In this document: positions 35,015 through 43,477 of the stretch, piece by piece
Layout of the letters: each line of letters begins with the position of its first letter
How positions within the stretch are numbered: the first letter of the stretch is position 1
Source: Streptomyces asiaticus
GTDB lineage: Bacteria > Actinomycetota > Actinomycetes > Streptomycetales > Streptomycetaceae
Assembly (NCBI RefSeq): GCF_018138715.1
Contig: NZ_JAGSHX010000006.1
Span: forward strand, 4,526,001 to 4,590,000
Reading direction: 5' to 3'
Length of the DNA: 64,000 nucleotides
Translations under genes and position numbers: made by a program
Notes under the pieces: generated by a model
What the model was told of the DNA's origin: nothing
Database searches by the model: none
What the model saw: only the letters and a program-made list of their open reading frames with translations

Positions 35015-35042
35015 GATCCTCTCCGGTGATCCTCTCCGGCCG

Positions 35043-36668
35043 TCAGTACGCGAAGGTCAGCGGCTTGTCGGCGTCCTCGTCCTCGGCGGAGGCCCCGCCG
35101 TCCGGACTGTCAGGACCACCCGGACCGCCCCGGCCCCCCGGGCCGCTCGACGGCAGCCGCAGCTTCGGGTCCTTGGCGGGCGGCTTCTCGTCGCTGTCCG
35201 GTCCGGCCTTGGCGTACTTGGTCAGCAGCCGCACCTCGATCACCGCGAGCACCCCGTACAGCAGCGTGAAGACGCCGAGCGAGATCAGCACCTCGGTCTG
35301 GCTGACGCCGGGGGAGACCGCGTCGGCGGTCTTCATCAGCCCGTAGACCACCCACGGCTGTCGGCCCATCTCGGTGAAGATCCAGCCGAAGGAGTTGGCG
35401 ATCAGCGGAAAGCCCATGGTGAGGATGCCGATCCGCCAGGACCAGGTGGACAGCAGCGGGCTCATCTCGCGCTTCTTGGTGAGCATGAGCCGGGGCACCT
35501 CGTCCTCGCCGGTGCGGAACGCGGGCGCCAGCCACCGCTTGCGGCGGGTCGTCCACAGCCCGATCAGCCCGGCGACGAACGAGGTCATCCCGAAGCCGAT
35601 CATCAGCCGGAAGCCCCAGAAGGTCATGAAGATGCTGGGGATGTAGTCATCGGGCTGACCGCCGTACGCGTCGGCCTCCCGCTGGGCGATGTCGTTGATA
35701 CCGGGGACGGAGTCGGTGAAGTTGCTGTGCGCCAGGAAGGAGAGCACCCCGGGGACCTCCAGCTCGACGCTGTTGTGCCCCTTGCTGACATCGCCGACGG
35801 CGAAGACCGAGAACGGCGCGGGCGCCTGGGTTTCCCAGAGGGCCTCGGCCGCCGCCATCTTCATCGGCTGCTGCTCGAACATCACCTTGCCGAGCTGGTC
35901 GCCGCTGATCGCCGTGCCGAGCCCCGCGATCACCGCGACCACCAGACCCACCCGCAGCGAGGCCCGCATCGCCCCGATCTGCTTCTTCCGCCGCTCGCCC
36001 AGCTCCTCGCCGCGCTCCCGGCGGCGCTTGGCCCGCAGCAGATGGAAGGAGGAGATCCCGATGATGAAGGCGGCGCCGGTGAGGAAGGCCGCGGTCAGCG
36101 TGTGGAAGACCACGACCAGGGTGGTGTTCTGGGTCAGCACCGCCCAGATGTCGGTCAGCTGGGCCTTTCCGGTGGCCTTGTCGATGGTGTAGCCGGTCGG
36201 GTGCTGCATCCAGGAGTTGGCGGCCAGGATGAAGTACGACGAGAGGATCGTGCCGAGCGAGACGATCCAGATGCAGGCGCAGTGGATCTTCTTGGGCAGC
36301 TTGTCCCAGCCGAAGATCCACAGACCTATGAAGGTGGACTCGAAGAAGAAGGCCAGCAGGGCCTCCATCGCGAGCGGGGCGCCGAAGACATCACCGACGA
36401 AGCGGGAGTAGTCCGACCAGTTCATGCCGAACTGGAACTCCTGCACGATGCCGGTGACCACACCCATCGCGATGTTGATCAGGAAGAGCTTCCCCCAGAA
36501 CTTGGTGGCGTGGAAGTACTTCTCCTTGCCCGTGTGGACCCAGGCCGTCTCCAGACCCGCCGTGATCGCGGCGAGAGAGATCGTCAGTGGCACGAAGAGG
36601 AAGTGGTAGACGGTTGTGATGCCGAACTGCCATCGGGCCAGCGTCTCCGGCGCCAGAGCCAGATTCAC
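35043..36668 (-). CDS. cydA: Cytochrome bd ubiquinol/menaquinol oxidase subunit I
   Basis: A 541-residue haem-carrying subunit. Visible ligands include His22 (YHFLFVPLTI; high-spin b595 ligand in E. coli) and His189 in VVVFHTLTAAF (b558 ligand). The GRQPWVVYGL motif lies near residue 440. The Q loop is of the short type (no E. coli-like insertion), as in actinobacteria. The final 50 residues form a Gly/Pro/Asp-rich cytoplasmic tail. With CydB it reduces O2 to water at high affinity without pumping protons. Start is GTG at 36668 after GGAGAG. First gene of the operon, with a Rex site 43 bases upstream. Confidence 0.97.
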   Translation of the reverse strand: MNLALAPETLARWQFGITTVYHFLFVPLTISLAAITAGLETAWVHTGKEKYFHATKFWGKLFLINIAMGVVTGIVQEFQFGMNWSDYSRFVGDVFGAPLAMEALLAFFFESTFIGLWIFGWDKLPKKIHCACIWIVSLGTILSSYFILAANSWMQHPTGYTIDKATGKAQLTDIWAVLTQNTTLVVVFHTLTAAFLTGAAFIIGISSFHLLRAKRRRERGEELGERRKKQIGAMRASLRVGLVVAVIAGLGTAISGDQLGKVMFEQQPMKMAAAEALWETQAPAPFSVFAVGDVSKGHNSVELEVPGVLSFLAHSNFTDSVPGINDIAQREADAYGGQPDDYIPSIFMTFWGFRLMIGFGMTSFVAGLIGLWTTRRKRWLAPAFRTGEDEVPRLMLTKKREMSPLLSTWSWRIGILTMGFPLIANSFGWIFTEMGRQPWVVYGLMKTADAVSPGVSQTEVLISLGVFTLLYGVLAVIEVRLLTKYAKAGPDSDEKPPAKDPKLRLPSSGPGGRGGPGGPDSPDGGASAEDEDADKPLTFAY

Positions 36669-36710
36669 CTGAATCTCTCCTTACGGTCGTGCCTGCCCGC
36701 GGAGCGAGCT

Positions 36711-36726
36711 TGTGAACGTATTCACA
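36711..36726. promoter_or_regulatory. Rex operator (ROP) upstream of cydA
   Basis: TGTGAACGTATTCACA is a 16-bp palindrome matching the S. coelicolor Rex consensus (TGTGAACNNNTTCACA). In that species Rex represses cydABCD until the NADH/NAD+ ratio rises at low oxygen. A further TTCACA half-site lies immediately beside it (36727-36732). Confidence 0.92.
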
Positions 36727-36853
36727 TTCACAAGCAATGATACGCACATGGCTTCGCCCCCTCCCACCGGGGGTGGTAGGGGGCGAATGGGGCACGTATG
36801 GGTATCCTGCGCACCTTTCGGAGGGGCCGTTGGGCCCCTTGCCGATGGGGCCC

Positions 36854-37933
36854 TCAGAGCTCCTTGCGGTACTCCTCCGCCGTCCGCAGGAAGATCTCGT
36901 TCGCCTCGCGCTCGCCGATGGTCACCCGCACCCCCTCACCCGGGAACGGACGGACCACCACACCCGCCGCCTCGCATACCTTTGCGAAGTCGGCGGTGCG
37001 CTCCCCCAGCCGCAGCCAGACGAAGTTCGCCTGGGAGTCCGGGACCGTCCACCCCTGGGCGGTCAGCGCCTCCCACACCCGGCCCCGCTCGGTGACCAGT
37101 GCGTCCACCCGCTCCCGCAGCGCGTCCTCGCTGCGCAGCGAGGCCACCGCGGCGTCCTGGGCGAGCTGGCTGACGCCGAACGGCACCGCGGTCTTGCGCA
37201 GCGCCGCCGCCACCGGCTCATGGGCGATCGCGAAGCCGACCCGCAGCCCGGCCAGGCCGTACGCCTTGGAGAAGGTGCGCAACACACACACATTCGGCCG
37301 GTCCCGGTAGAGATCGATCCCGTTGGGGACCGCTTCGTCCCGGATGAACTCGATGTACGCCTCGTCCAGCACCACCAGCACATCGGACGGCACCCGCTCC
37401 AGGAACCGCTCCAGCGCGGCCCGGCGCACCACGGTGCTGGTCGGGTTGTTGGGGTTACAGACGAAAATCAGCCGGGTGCGGTCGGTGATGGCGTCCGCCA
37501 TCGCCTCCAGGTCGTGCTCCTCGGCGTCGTTCAGCGGGACCCGCACCGATGTCGCCCCGGCGATCTGAGTGATGATCGGATATGCCTCGAAGGACCGCCA
37601 GGCGTAGATCACCTCATCGCCCGGCCCCGCCGTGGACTGGACCAGCTGCTGGGCCACGCCGACCGAGCCGGTCCCGGTGGCCAGATGCTCCAGCGGTACG
37701 TCGAAGCGGCTCGCCAGCTCGGCGATCAGCGCGGTGCAGGCGAGGTCCGGATAGCGGTTGAAGGAGGCGGCGGCGTTCGCGGCGGTCTCCAGCACCCCGG
37801 CCAGCGGCGGATAGGGGTTCTCGTTGGAGGAGAGCTTGAAGGCCAGGGGGCCGCCCGCGGCCGCCGGCTTACCGGGCTTGTACGTCGGAATGCCGTCCAG
37901 CGCGGCGCGCAGCTTGGGGCTCTTCTCGGTCAC
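36854..37933 (-). CDS. hisC: HisC-like aminotransferase (histidinol-phosphate or aromatic aminotransferase)
   Basis: The GTG at 37933 follows AGGAGG and gives a 359-residue fold-type I aminotransferase. The PLP lysine lies in [15 protein letters not shown], with [16 protein letters not shown] and the substrate-phosphate arginine region near the C-terminus ([16 protein letters not shown]). The family covers histidinol-phosphate transaminase and the closely related actinobacterial aromatic aminotransferase Pat. No other his gene is nearby, so a second, non-operonic HisC or Pat role in phenylalanine synthesis is possible. It starts divergently from the LacI gene. Confidence 0.88.
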   Translation of the reverse strand: MTEKSPKLRAALDGIPTYKPGKPAAAGGPLAFKLSSNENPYPPLAGVLETAANAAASFNRYPDLACTALIAELASRFDVPLEHLATGTGSVGVAQQLVQSTAGPGDEVIYAWRSFEAYPIITQIAGATSVRVPLNDAEEHDLEAMADAITDRTRLIFVCNPNNPTSTVVRRAALERFLERVPSDVLVVLDEAYIEFIRDEAVPNGIDLYRDRPNVCVLRTFSKAYGLAGLRVGFAIAHEPVAAALRKTAVPFGVSQLAQDAAVASLRSEDALRERVDALVTERGRVWEALTAQGWTVPDSQANFVWLRLGERTADFAKVCEAAGVVVRPFPGEGVRVTIGEREANEIFLRTAEEYRKEL

Positions 37934-38338
37934 CGACAGTCCTCCTCGACCCATCCTGTCCCGGGCCGTGCACAGCGTTCGCACACGGCAATACTGCACA
38001 CCTTATGAGGATTACCCCGTCTCGCGTACCCGCCGGGCGCCGCCGCGTATCCGCCCCCGGCGCCCGCGTGCCCGCCGGGGGGAGCGCCCCGCTTTTTCAC
38101 GCGCGCCGGTGGCGAGCGCCGTGGCGCGCATCACCCGTGCAGGTGAGTTGAGACCTCTTCGAGACATGTATCAATCACCAGGCGTGGATATGCCAGGGGC
38201 GATCAGAGGCCCAGTTGAACCCCCAACTGGCTTCACTTCCAAGGGAATTGGGAAAGGCGCTCATGCAGAAACGTGCCTTCCGAATTCCGATGGCGGAATC
38301 GCGCAACCCGCCCACCCGCGCCCTACTATCGGCTGGCC
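37934..38338. promoter_or_regulatory. Divergent hisC-lacI promoter region with an inverted repeat
   Basis: These 405 bases hold no gene. The 38140-38300 part is AT-richer. CCAGTTG (38211-38217) and CAACTGG (38224-38230) form an inverted repeat with a six-base spacer, and GGAAAGGCGCTCATG near 38250 has the central GCGC of LacI-family operators. TACTAT at 38324-38329 is a likely -10 box for the LacI gene. Confidence 0.45.
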
Positions 38339-39439
38339 ATGACAGCAGCAGGGAAGCACCAGGTGAGCCGGTCGGCCGGCCGCCGGTTAGGGCGGGCGGG
38401 CATCCGGGACGTGGCCGCCGCCGCCGGGGTCTCCATCACGACCGTCTCCGACGCGCTCAACGGCAAGGGCCGGCTCCCGGAGGCCACCCGCCGCCATGTC
38501 CGCGAGGTCGCCGAGCGGCTGGGCTATCGCCCGTCCGCAGCGGCCCGCACGCTCCGTACCGGCAAGTCCGGCCTCATCGGCCTGACCGTGACCACGTACG
38601 GGGATGAACCTTTCACCTTCACCGAGTTCGCCTACTTCGCCGAGATGGCGCGGGCCGCCACCTCCGCCGCGCTGGCCCGCGGCTACGCCCTCGTCATCCT
38701 CCCCGCCACCTCCCGCCACGACGTGTGGTCCAACGTCGCCCTCGACGGCACCGTGGTGATCGACCCCTCCGACCACGATCCGGTCGTCACCGAGCTCTTA
38801 CGCCAGGGCATCCCCGTCGTCAGCGACGGCCGCCCCGCCGGCGCCCTGCCCGTCACCGCCTGGGTCGACAACGACCACGAGGCGGCGGTGCTGGGACTGC
38901 TCGACCATCTCGCCGAGGCCGGCGCCCGCCGGATCGGACTGCTCACCGGGACCTCCACCGACACCTACACCCGGCTGTCCACCACGGCGTACCTCCAGTG
39001 GTGCGAACGGGTGGGACAGGATCCGGTCTATGAGGCGTACCCGGCCCACGACCCTTGTGCCGGTGCCGTCGCCGCCGACCGGCTGCTCGCGCGCCCCGAC
39101 CGCCCCGACGCGGTCTACGGCCTCTTCGACCCCAACGGCACCGATCTGCTCGCCGCCGCCCGCCGTTACGGACTCCGGGTCCCCGACGATCTGCTGCTGG
39201 TGTGCTGTAGCGAATCGACCGTCTACCGCACCACCGAGCCGCCCATCACGACCCTCTCACTCAAACCCCGCCGGATCGGCACGGCGGTCGTCCAGTTGCT
39301 CATCGACGCCATTGAGGGCCTTGCCACCGACCAGCCCGTTGAGCAGGTCATACCCACCGAATTGATGGTGCGGACGTCCTCACAGCGCCGTCCGCCGCGT
39401 ACGACGGTCAGCGCCCCGCGCAGCCGAGCTGGAGGCTGA
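38339..39439 (+). CDS. LacI-family transcriptional regulator (contains a TTA codon)
   Basis: A 366-residue regulator: LacI helix-turn-helix (about residues 20-70: IRDVAAAAGVSITTVSDAL and the hinge RPSAAARTLRTGKS) and a periplasmic-binding-protein-like ligand domain (about 75-340) as in sugar-responsive members. Codon 154 (38798-38800) is TTA, so translation should depend on the bldA tRNA and thus on development. Its -10 box ends nine bases before the ATG and there is no Shine-Dalgarno, so it is nearly leaderless. No sugar genes are adjacent; the ligand and targets are unknown. Confidence 0.9.
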   Translation: MTAAGKHQVSRSAGRRLGRAGIRDVAAAAGVSITTVSDALNGKGRLPEATRRHVREVAERLGYRPSAAARTLRTGKSGLIGLTVTTYGDEPFTFTEFAYFAEMARAATSAALARGYALVILPATSRHDVWSNVALDGTVVIDPSDHDPVVTELLRQGIPVVSDGRPAGALPVTAWVDNDHEAAVLGLLDHLAEAGARRIGLLTGTSTDTYTRLSTTAYLQWCERVGQDPVYEAYPAHDPCAGAVAADRLLARPDRPDAVYGLFDPNGTDLLAAARRYGLRVPDDLLLVCCSESTVYRTTEPPITTLSLKPRRIGTAVVQLLIDAIEGLATDQPVEQVIPTELMVRTSSQRRPPRTTVSAPRSRAGG

Positions 39440-39670
39440 CCTGAGGGCGACTCAAGGATGACCCGAGGAGGACCTGAGGCCAATGGGCTTCCCCTACTGG
39501 GCCAATCCGGGATAAAAGTCCGACGAAGCAGGAGCGAGCTGCGATTGACGGCACCCTGGTGCGTCACAAGCCCTCACGGTCATTCCTATGATGGGCGGAC
39601 GACACCGCGGACCGCCGTCGACCAGGCAAGGTCCACAAGGTGGCACGGCGGCGTGATGGTGGAGGGGTCG

Positions 39671-40939
39671 ATGACTCAGGGGGCCGGTCTGGAAGCCACG
39701 GCAGGGACCACGGCTGCGATCCCTCCTGTGCCCGCGTACGGGGCGTACACCCCGCCCGGCATGGTCGTGCCCGGAGCCGTGGAGCCCGGGTCCGTGCCCG
39801 CCGCGCCGGGCACCGCCGCGCCCGTGCCGCAGCCCGCGCCCGAAGGGCCGGCGCCTGGCGCACCGGCTCCGGCAGCGCCCGCCCCTGGCGCACCCGCTCC
39901 CGCCGCGCCCGCTCCTGGCGCACCGGCGCCCGGGGCGCCCGCGCCGGACACGCCCACGCCCCTGCCCGCCGAGTACACCCCGACCGAGCGGCTCCCGATC
40001 CTGGGCCCGGGGCACACCCTCAAGGACACCCAGCTCGTCCCGTCGCAGGACCGCCCCACTGTGGCGCTCACCCCGGTGCCCGAGCCCGAGGACGGCCCGC
40101 TGGCCCAGGACGAGGGCCCCGGCCCGCTGTACGTCGTGGGCGATGTCCACGGCTACCACGAGGAGCTGCGCGAGGCGCTCGCCGCCGAGGGCCTGATCGA
40201 CGCCAAGGGCAACTGGTCCGCGGGGAACGCCCGGTTGTGGTTCCTCGGCGACTTCACCGACCGCGGCCCGGACGGCATCGGCGTCATCGACCTGGTCATG
40301 CAGCTCTCCGCCGAGGCCGCCGCCGCGGGCGGCTACTGCAAGGCGCTGATGGGCAATCACGAGCTGCTGCTGATCGGCGCCAAGCGGTTCGGCGACACGC
40401 CGGTCAACTCCGGTGCCGGAACGGCCTCCTTCCAGGCGGCCTGGCTGCTCAACGGCGGCCAGCGCAGCGATATGGAGCGGCTCGAGGACCACCACCTCCA
40501 GTGGATGTCCCGGCTGGACGCGATGGCGGAGGAGGACGGCCATCTGCTGGTCCACTCCGACACCACCGCCTATCTGGAGTACGGCGACTCGATCGAGGCC
40601 GTCAACGACACCGTCACCGAGACGCTCCAGCGCAGCGACGCCGACGAGTGCTGGGACCTGTTCCGCAAATTCACCAAGCGGTTCGCCTTCCGCGACGAGG
40701 ACGCCGGGCCCACGGCGGCCCGCGAATTGCTCGACACCTACGGCGGGGAGCGCATCGTCCACGGCCACAGCCCGATCCCGTATCTGCTCGGCGAGGTCGG
40801 CTCCGAGGACGGCGAGGACGGCGGCGCGCCCGCGGTCGAGGGCCCGCATGTCTACGCGGACAATCTCGCCGTGGCCATGGACGGCGGCATCACGATGGCC
40901 GGAAAACTGCTGGTCGTTCAACTTCCCCTGCCGAACTGA
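39671..40939 (+). CDS. PPP-like metallophosphoesterase with Pro/Ala-rich N-terminus
   Basis: The ATG at 39671 follows GGAGGGG; the frame is open upstream. The first 100 residues of the 422-residue protein are disordered, with APAPGAP/APAPAAP repeats. The phosphoesterase domain (about 145-415) shows every metal motif: VVGDVHGY (GDxHG), LGDFTDRGPDG (GDxxDRG), LMGNHELLL (GNHE) and VHGHSPIPY. It resembles bacterial PPP Ser/Thr phosphatases and Ap4A hydrolases; which substrate it uses is not visible. It stands alone between the LacI gene and a small membrane protein gene on the same strand. Confidence 0.88.
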   Translation: MTQGAGLEATAGTTAAIPPVPAYGAYTPPGMVVPGAVEPGSVPAAPGTAAPVPQPAPEGPAPGAPAPAAPAPGAPAPAAPAPGAPAPGAPAPDTPTPLPAEYTPTERLPILGPGHTLKDTQLVPSQDRPTVALTPVPEPEDGPLAQDEGPGPLYVVGDVHGYHEELREALAAEGLIDAKGNWSAGNARLWFLGDFTDRGPDGIGVIDLVMQLSAEAAAAGGYCKALMGNHELLLIGAKRFGDTPVNSGAGTASFQAAWLLNGGQRSDMERLEDHHLQWMSRLDAMAEEDGHLLVHSDTTAYLEYGDSIEAVNDTVTETLQRSDADECWDLFRKFTKRFAFRDEDAGPTAARELLDTYGGERIVHGHSPIPYLLGEVGSEDGEDGGAPAVEGPHVYADNLAVAMDGGITMAGKLLVVQLPLPN

Positions 40940-41130
40940 GGATTCAGCGAACGCTGTCCGGGGCAGGTAGAGGGTTTCACCGTCGCGGGAGCAATTCGGG
41001 AAACTTGCTGTCACCCCGCGCCGGATCGGCTCTACCATCGGCTTATCCGTCGCAGGCTCTCCTCCGTTTCCGCCCGACTGCCCGGCGAAAGCCGGTCGTC
41101 ACGGCCCTACGGAGCATCGGGGGATGCACC

Positions 41131-41979
41131 ATGAAAAGCGCTCCGCACCTGCTGACCGAGGACCGCCCGGAGTTCGAGCGGGTTCTCGACGAGGCACTGC
41201 GCACCGCGGACCGTCGCCCGGACCTCAGCGGTCTCGGGCAGCGGCTCACTGCCGAGCAGCTGCGCACGATGGCGCTCGGGGCATCGGCCGCGATAGCGGC
41301 ATGCGCGGCCGACGAGTACCAGACCTACCGCGAGACACGCGCCAAACTGCGCGAGCCCGCGCCGCTCTTCCCGCTCGCCGGGGACGTGGCCGAGCGCGAG
41401 CAGCCGGACGGCACGGTGGGGCTCGCCGGTGCGATGCAGGACGCCGCCGGGGCTGGGCTCGTCGCCATGCTCGCGGTACTGGCCCCGGTGCTCGCCGGCA
41501 CCGCCGCGATCATCTTCCTCATCGTCGGCTATGTCCTCAACGTCCTCGACCCGGCCCCGTCCATCGCCCAGCCGATGGTCACCGCGGGCTGGTTCTTCGC
41601 CGCGCTGACCGCCGCGGCCATCCTGATCGCCGCGGTCGGACTGCTCCTGGCCGCGCTGCGCAACGGCTCCAGCGCGATCCGCGGCGAGGCGCGCAGCGAG
41701 CGGCTGGAGGAGGTGGACCGCGCCAGAGAAGTCTGGCGCGATGCCCTGCTGGAGCGTGGCATCCTGCCGTTCCTCCGCGAGGCCCTGGCCAACCCCTCGG
41801 CCCCGTCCCCCTCCGCGTACGTCCCGATCAACCCCGAGGCGATCAGCCGCACCCCTCACCTCGGCTACAGCCGCCCCGGTTTCAGCACCGACGGCGAAGG
41901 CCCCAAGGCCCGCCCCCGCTACAGCAGCCCGGACTACACCAGCCCCGACTACGGCGGTCCGGAGCACCAGCCGGACTAG
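41131..41979 (+). CDS. Membrane protein of unknown function with disordered tail
   Basis: The ATG at 41131 follows a GGGGG stretch at good spacing. The 282-residue product has a helical soluble N-terminus (about 1-95), two long hydrophobic helices (about 105-140 and 150-180), a charged amphipathic helix (ERLEEVDRAREVWRDALLERG) and a Tyr/Ser/Pro-rich C-terminal tail with SSPDYTSPDYGGPE. It looks like a bitopic hairpin membrane protein with cytoplasmic ends. I do not recognise a family with known function. It follows the phosphoesterase by 191 bases and probably has its own promoter. Confidence 0.75.
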   Translation: MKSAPHLLTEDRPEFERVLDEALRTADRRPDLSGLGQRLTAEQLRTMALGASAAIAACAADEYQTYRETRAKLREPAPLFPLAGDVAEREQPDGTVGLAGAMQDAAGAGLVAMLAVLAPVLAGTAAIIFLIVGYVLNVLDPAPSIAQPMVTAGWFFAALTAAAILIAAVGLLLAALRNGSSAIRGEARSERLEEVDRAREVWRDALLERGILPFLREALANPSAPSPSAYVPINPEAISRTPHLGYSRPGFSTDGEGPKARPRYSSPDYTSPDYGGPEHQPD

Positions 41980-42002
41980 CCAGGGGCCGGGCCTGGGCAC
42001 GA

Positions 42003-42053
42003 GTCCGGGCACGGTTCGGGTCCGGGCACCGTGCGGGTCCGGGCACCGTGCGG
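42003..42053 (+). repeat. Three 17-bp tandem repeats
   Basis: GTCCGGGCACCGTGCGG repeated three times (first copy with two changes) in the spacer between the membrane protein and the serine hydrolase gene. No role evident. Confidence 0.8.
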
Positions 42054-42123
42054 GTGCGGTAGGGGTATGAGTGCGGGTCATCCCGGATGGCCGGGCGCGG
42101 CGGCCTCGGCAGCATGGCTGACC

Positions 42124-43278
42124 ATGACTTCCTTGACCCGACGTACCCTCATGGGCGGTTGCGCGGCCGGAACGCTGCTGGCCGTGGCCGGGAGCACCGG
42201 CGCCCGCGCGGCGACGAGGACCACCGCGTCGAGCACCGCGTCCGACGACGCCGCCCTCCAGGCCGCGATCAGCGATCTCTCCCACCCGCCCGCCACCTCG
42301 GCCCAACTGCGCGTCGACCGCCGGGGAGACGGCTGGTACGGCACGGCAGGGACGGCCGACATCGACAGCGGACGGCCCGTGCGCCCGGACGACCAGTTCC
42401 GCGCGGGCAGCGTCACCAAGGCGTTCGTGGCCACCGTGGTCCTCCAGCTGTGGGCCGAAGGACGGGTGGAGCTCGACGCCCCCATCGGGCGCTACGTTCC
42501 GGACCTGCTGCCCGCCGCCTTCGCCCGCCGCATCACCGTGGCCCAGCTGCTCCACCACACCAGCGGGCTCCCCGACCACCGGGGAATCCCGGACGACAGC
42601 ACCCCGGAAGCGGTCCTGCGGCACCGATGGGACCGCTGGACACCGCGACAGTGGGTCGAGACGGTGACGCACGATCCGCTCAAGTTCGCTCCGGGCACCA
42701 AACAGGAGTACCGGGGCATCAACTACGTGCTGCTCGCCCTGCTCATCGAGAAGCTGACCGCCCACCCCTACGGCCAGGCCATCGCGTCCCGCATCCTGTA
42801 CCCGCTGGGCCTCACCAGGACCCTGCTGCCGGGCCAGGACCCCCGCCTCCACGGCCCGCATGTGCACGGCTATCTACGGATGACCGACGGCTCACTGCGC
42901 GATGTCACCGTGTACAACCAATCCTCCGCCTGGGGCGAAGGCGAACTGGTCTCAACCCTCGACGACCTGTTCCGCTTCCAGCACGCCCTGTTCTCCGGCG
43001 CGTTGCTGCCGCCCCACGCCCTGGACAAGCTCTTCACCCTGCCCCCGGACTCCGTACGCATGCTGGACGGCAGCCCCGCCCGCTACAGCCTGGGCCTCCA
43101 GACGGCCACGGTGAACGGCATGACGTTCTGGGGCAAGACCGGCGAGACCGCCGGCTACCGCACCCGCATGTTCGCCACCCGCGACCTGGGCCTCCGCTTC
43201 ATCCTGTCCTACACCCCGACGCCACTGACCACACAGGAGGAGATGACCAACCGGGTCGTCGCCGCACTCACCGCATGA
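42124..43278 (+). CDS. Exported serine hydrolase, class C beta-lactamase/DD-peptidase family
   Basis: The ATG at 42124 opens a twin-arginine-like signal peptide (SLTRRTLMGGCAAGTLLAVA) with cleavage near ARA. The 384-residue protein has the family SxxK motif as SVTK (S96, K99) and a KTG triad (K338). The middle motif, normally YxN as in the R61 DD-peptidase, reads YRG (Y196-G198), so the asparagine is missing. The family includes D-Ala-D-Ala carboxypeptidases, esterases and beta-lactamases. The motif loss makes normal DD-peptidase activity doubtful, and an esterase role is possible. A parS site lies 42 bases downstream. Confidence 0.88.
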   Translation: MTSLTRRTLMGGCAAGTLLAVAGSTGARAATRTTASSTASDDAALQAAISDLSHPPATSAQLRVDRRGDGWYGTAGTADIDSGRPVRPDDQFRAGSVTKAFVATVVLQLWAEGRVELDAPIGRYVPDLLPAAFARRITVAQLLHHTSGLPDHRGIPDDSTPEAVLRHRWDRWTPRQWVETVTHDPLKFAPGTKQEYRGINYVLLALLIEKLTAHPYGQAIASRILYPLGLTRTLLPGQDPRLHGPHVHGYLRMTDGSLRDVTVYNQSSAWGEGELVSTLDDLFRFQHALFSGALLPPHALDKLFTLPPDSVRMLDGSPARYSLGLQTATVNGMTFWGKTGETAGYRTRMFATRDLGLRFILSYTPTPLTTQEEMTNRVVAALTA

Positions 43279-43319
43279 ATCCAGCCCGTCCCCTAAAGAC
43301 AAGCCGCACTCGATGGGAC

Positions 43320-43333
43320 GTTTCACGTGAAAC
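43320..43333. promoter_or_regulatory. parS site (ParB-binding)
   Basis: GTTTCACGTGAAAC, a perfect Streptomyces parS palindrome, in the spacer between the serine hydrolase and Bro-N genes. Second copy in the window, 9.3 kb from the first. Confidence 0.93.
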
Positions 43334-43477
43334 ACAGCGGAAGGCTCAGCCGAATCAGCACTGGCGGGCGGTTCGCCATCGAATTGGTGGATTACCCACC
43401 GATCGAGGGAACTTCCGCCTATTCGGGGGAATTGATGGGCGGTGATGTTTAGCGTCCGTCGGTGGAGGTGATGCGCG

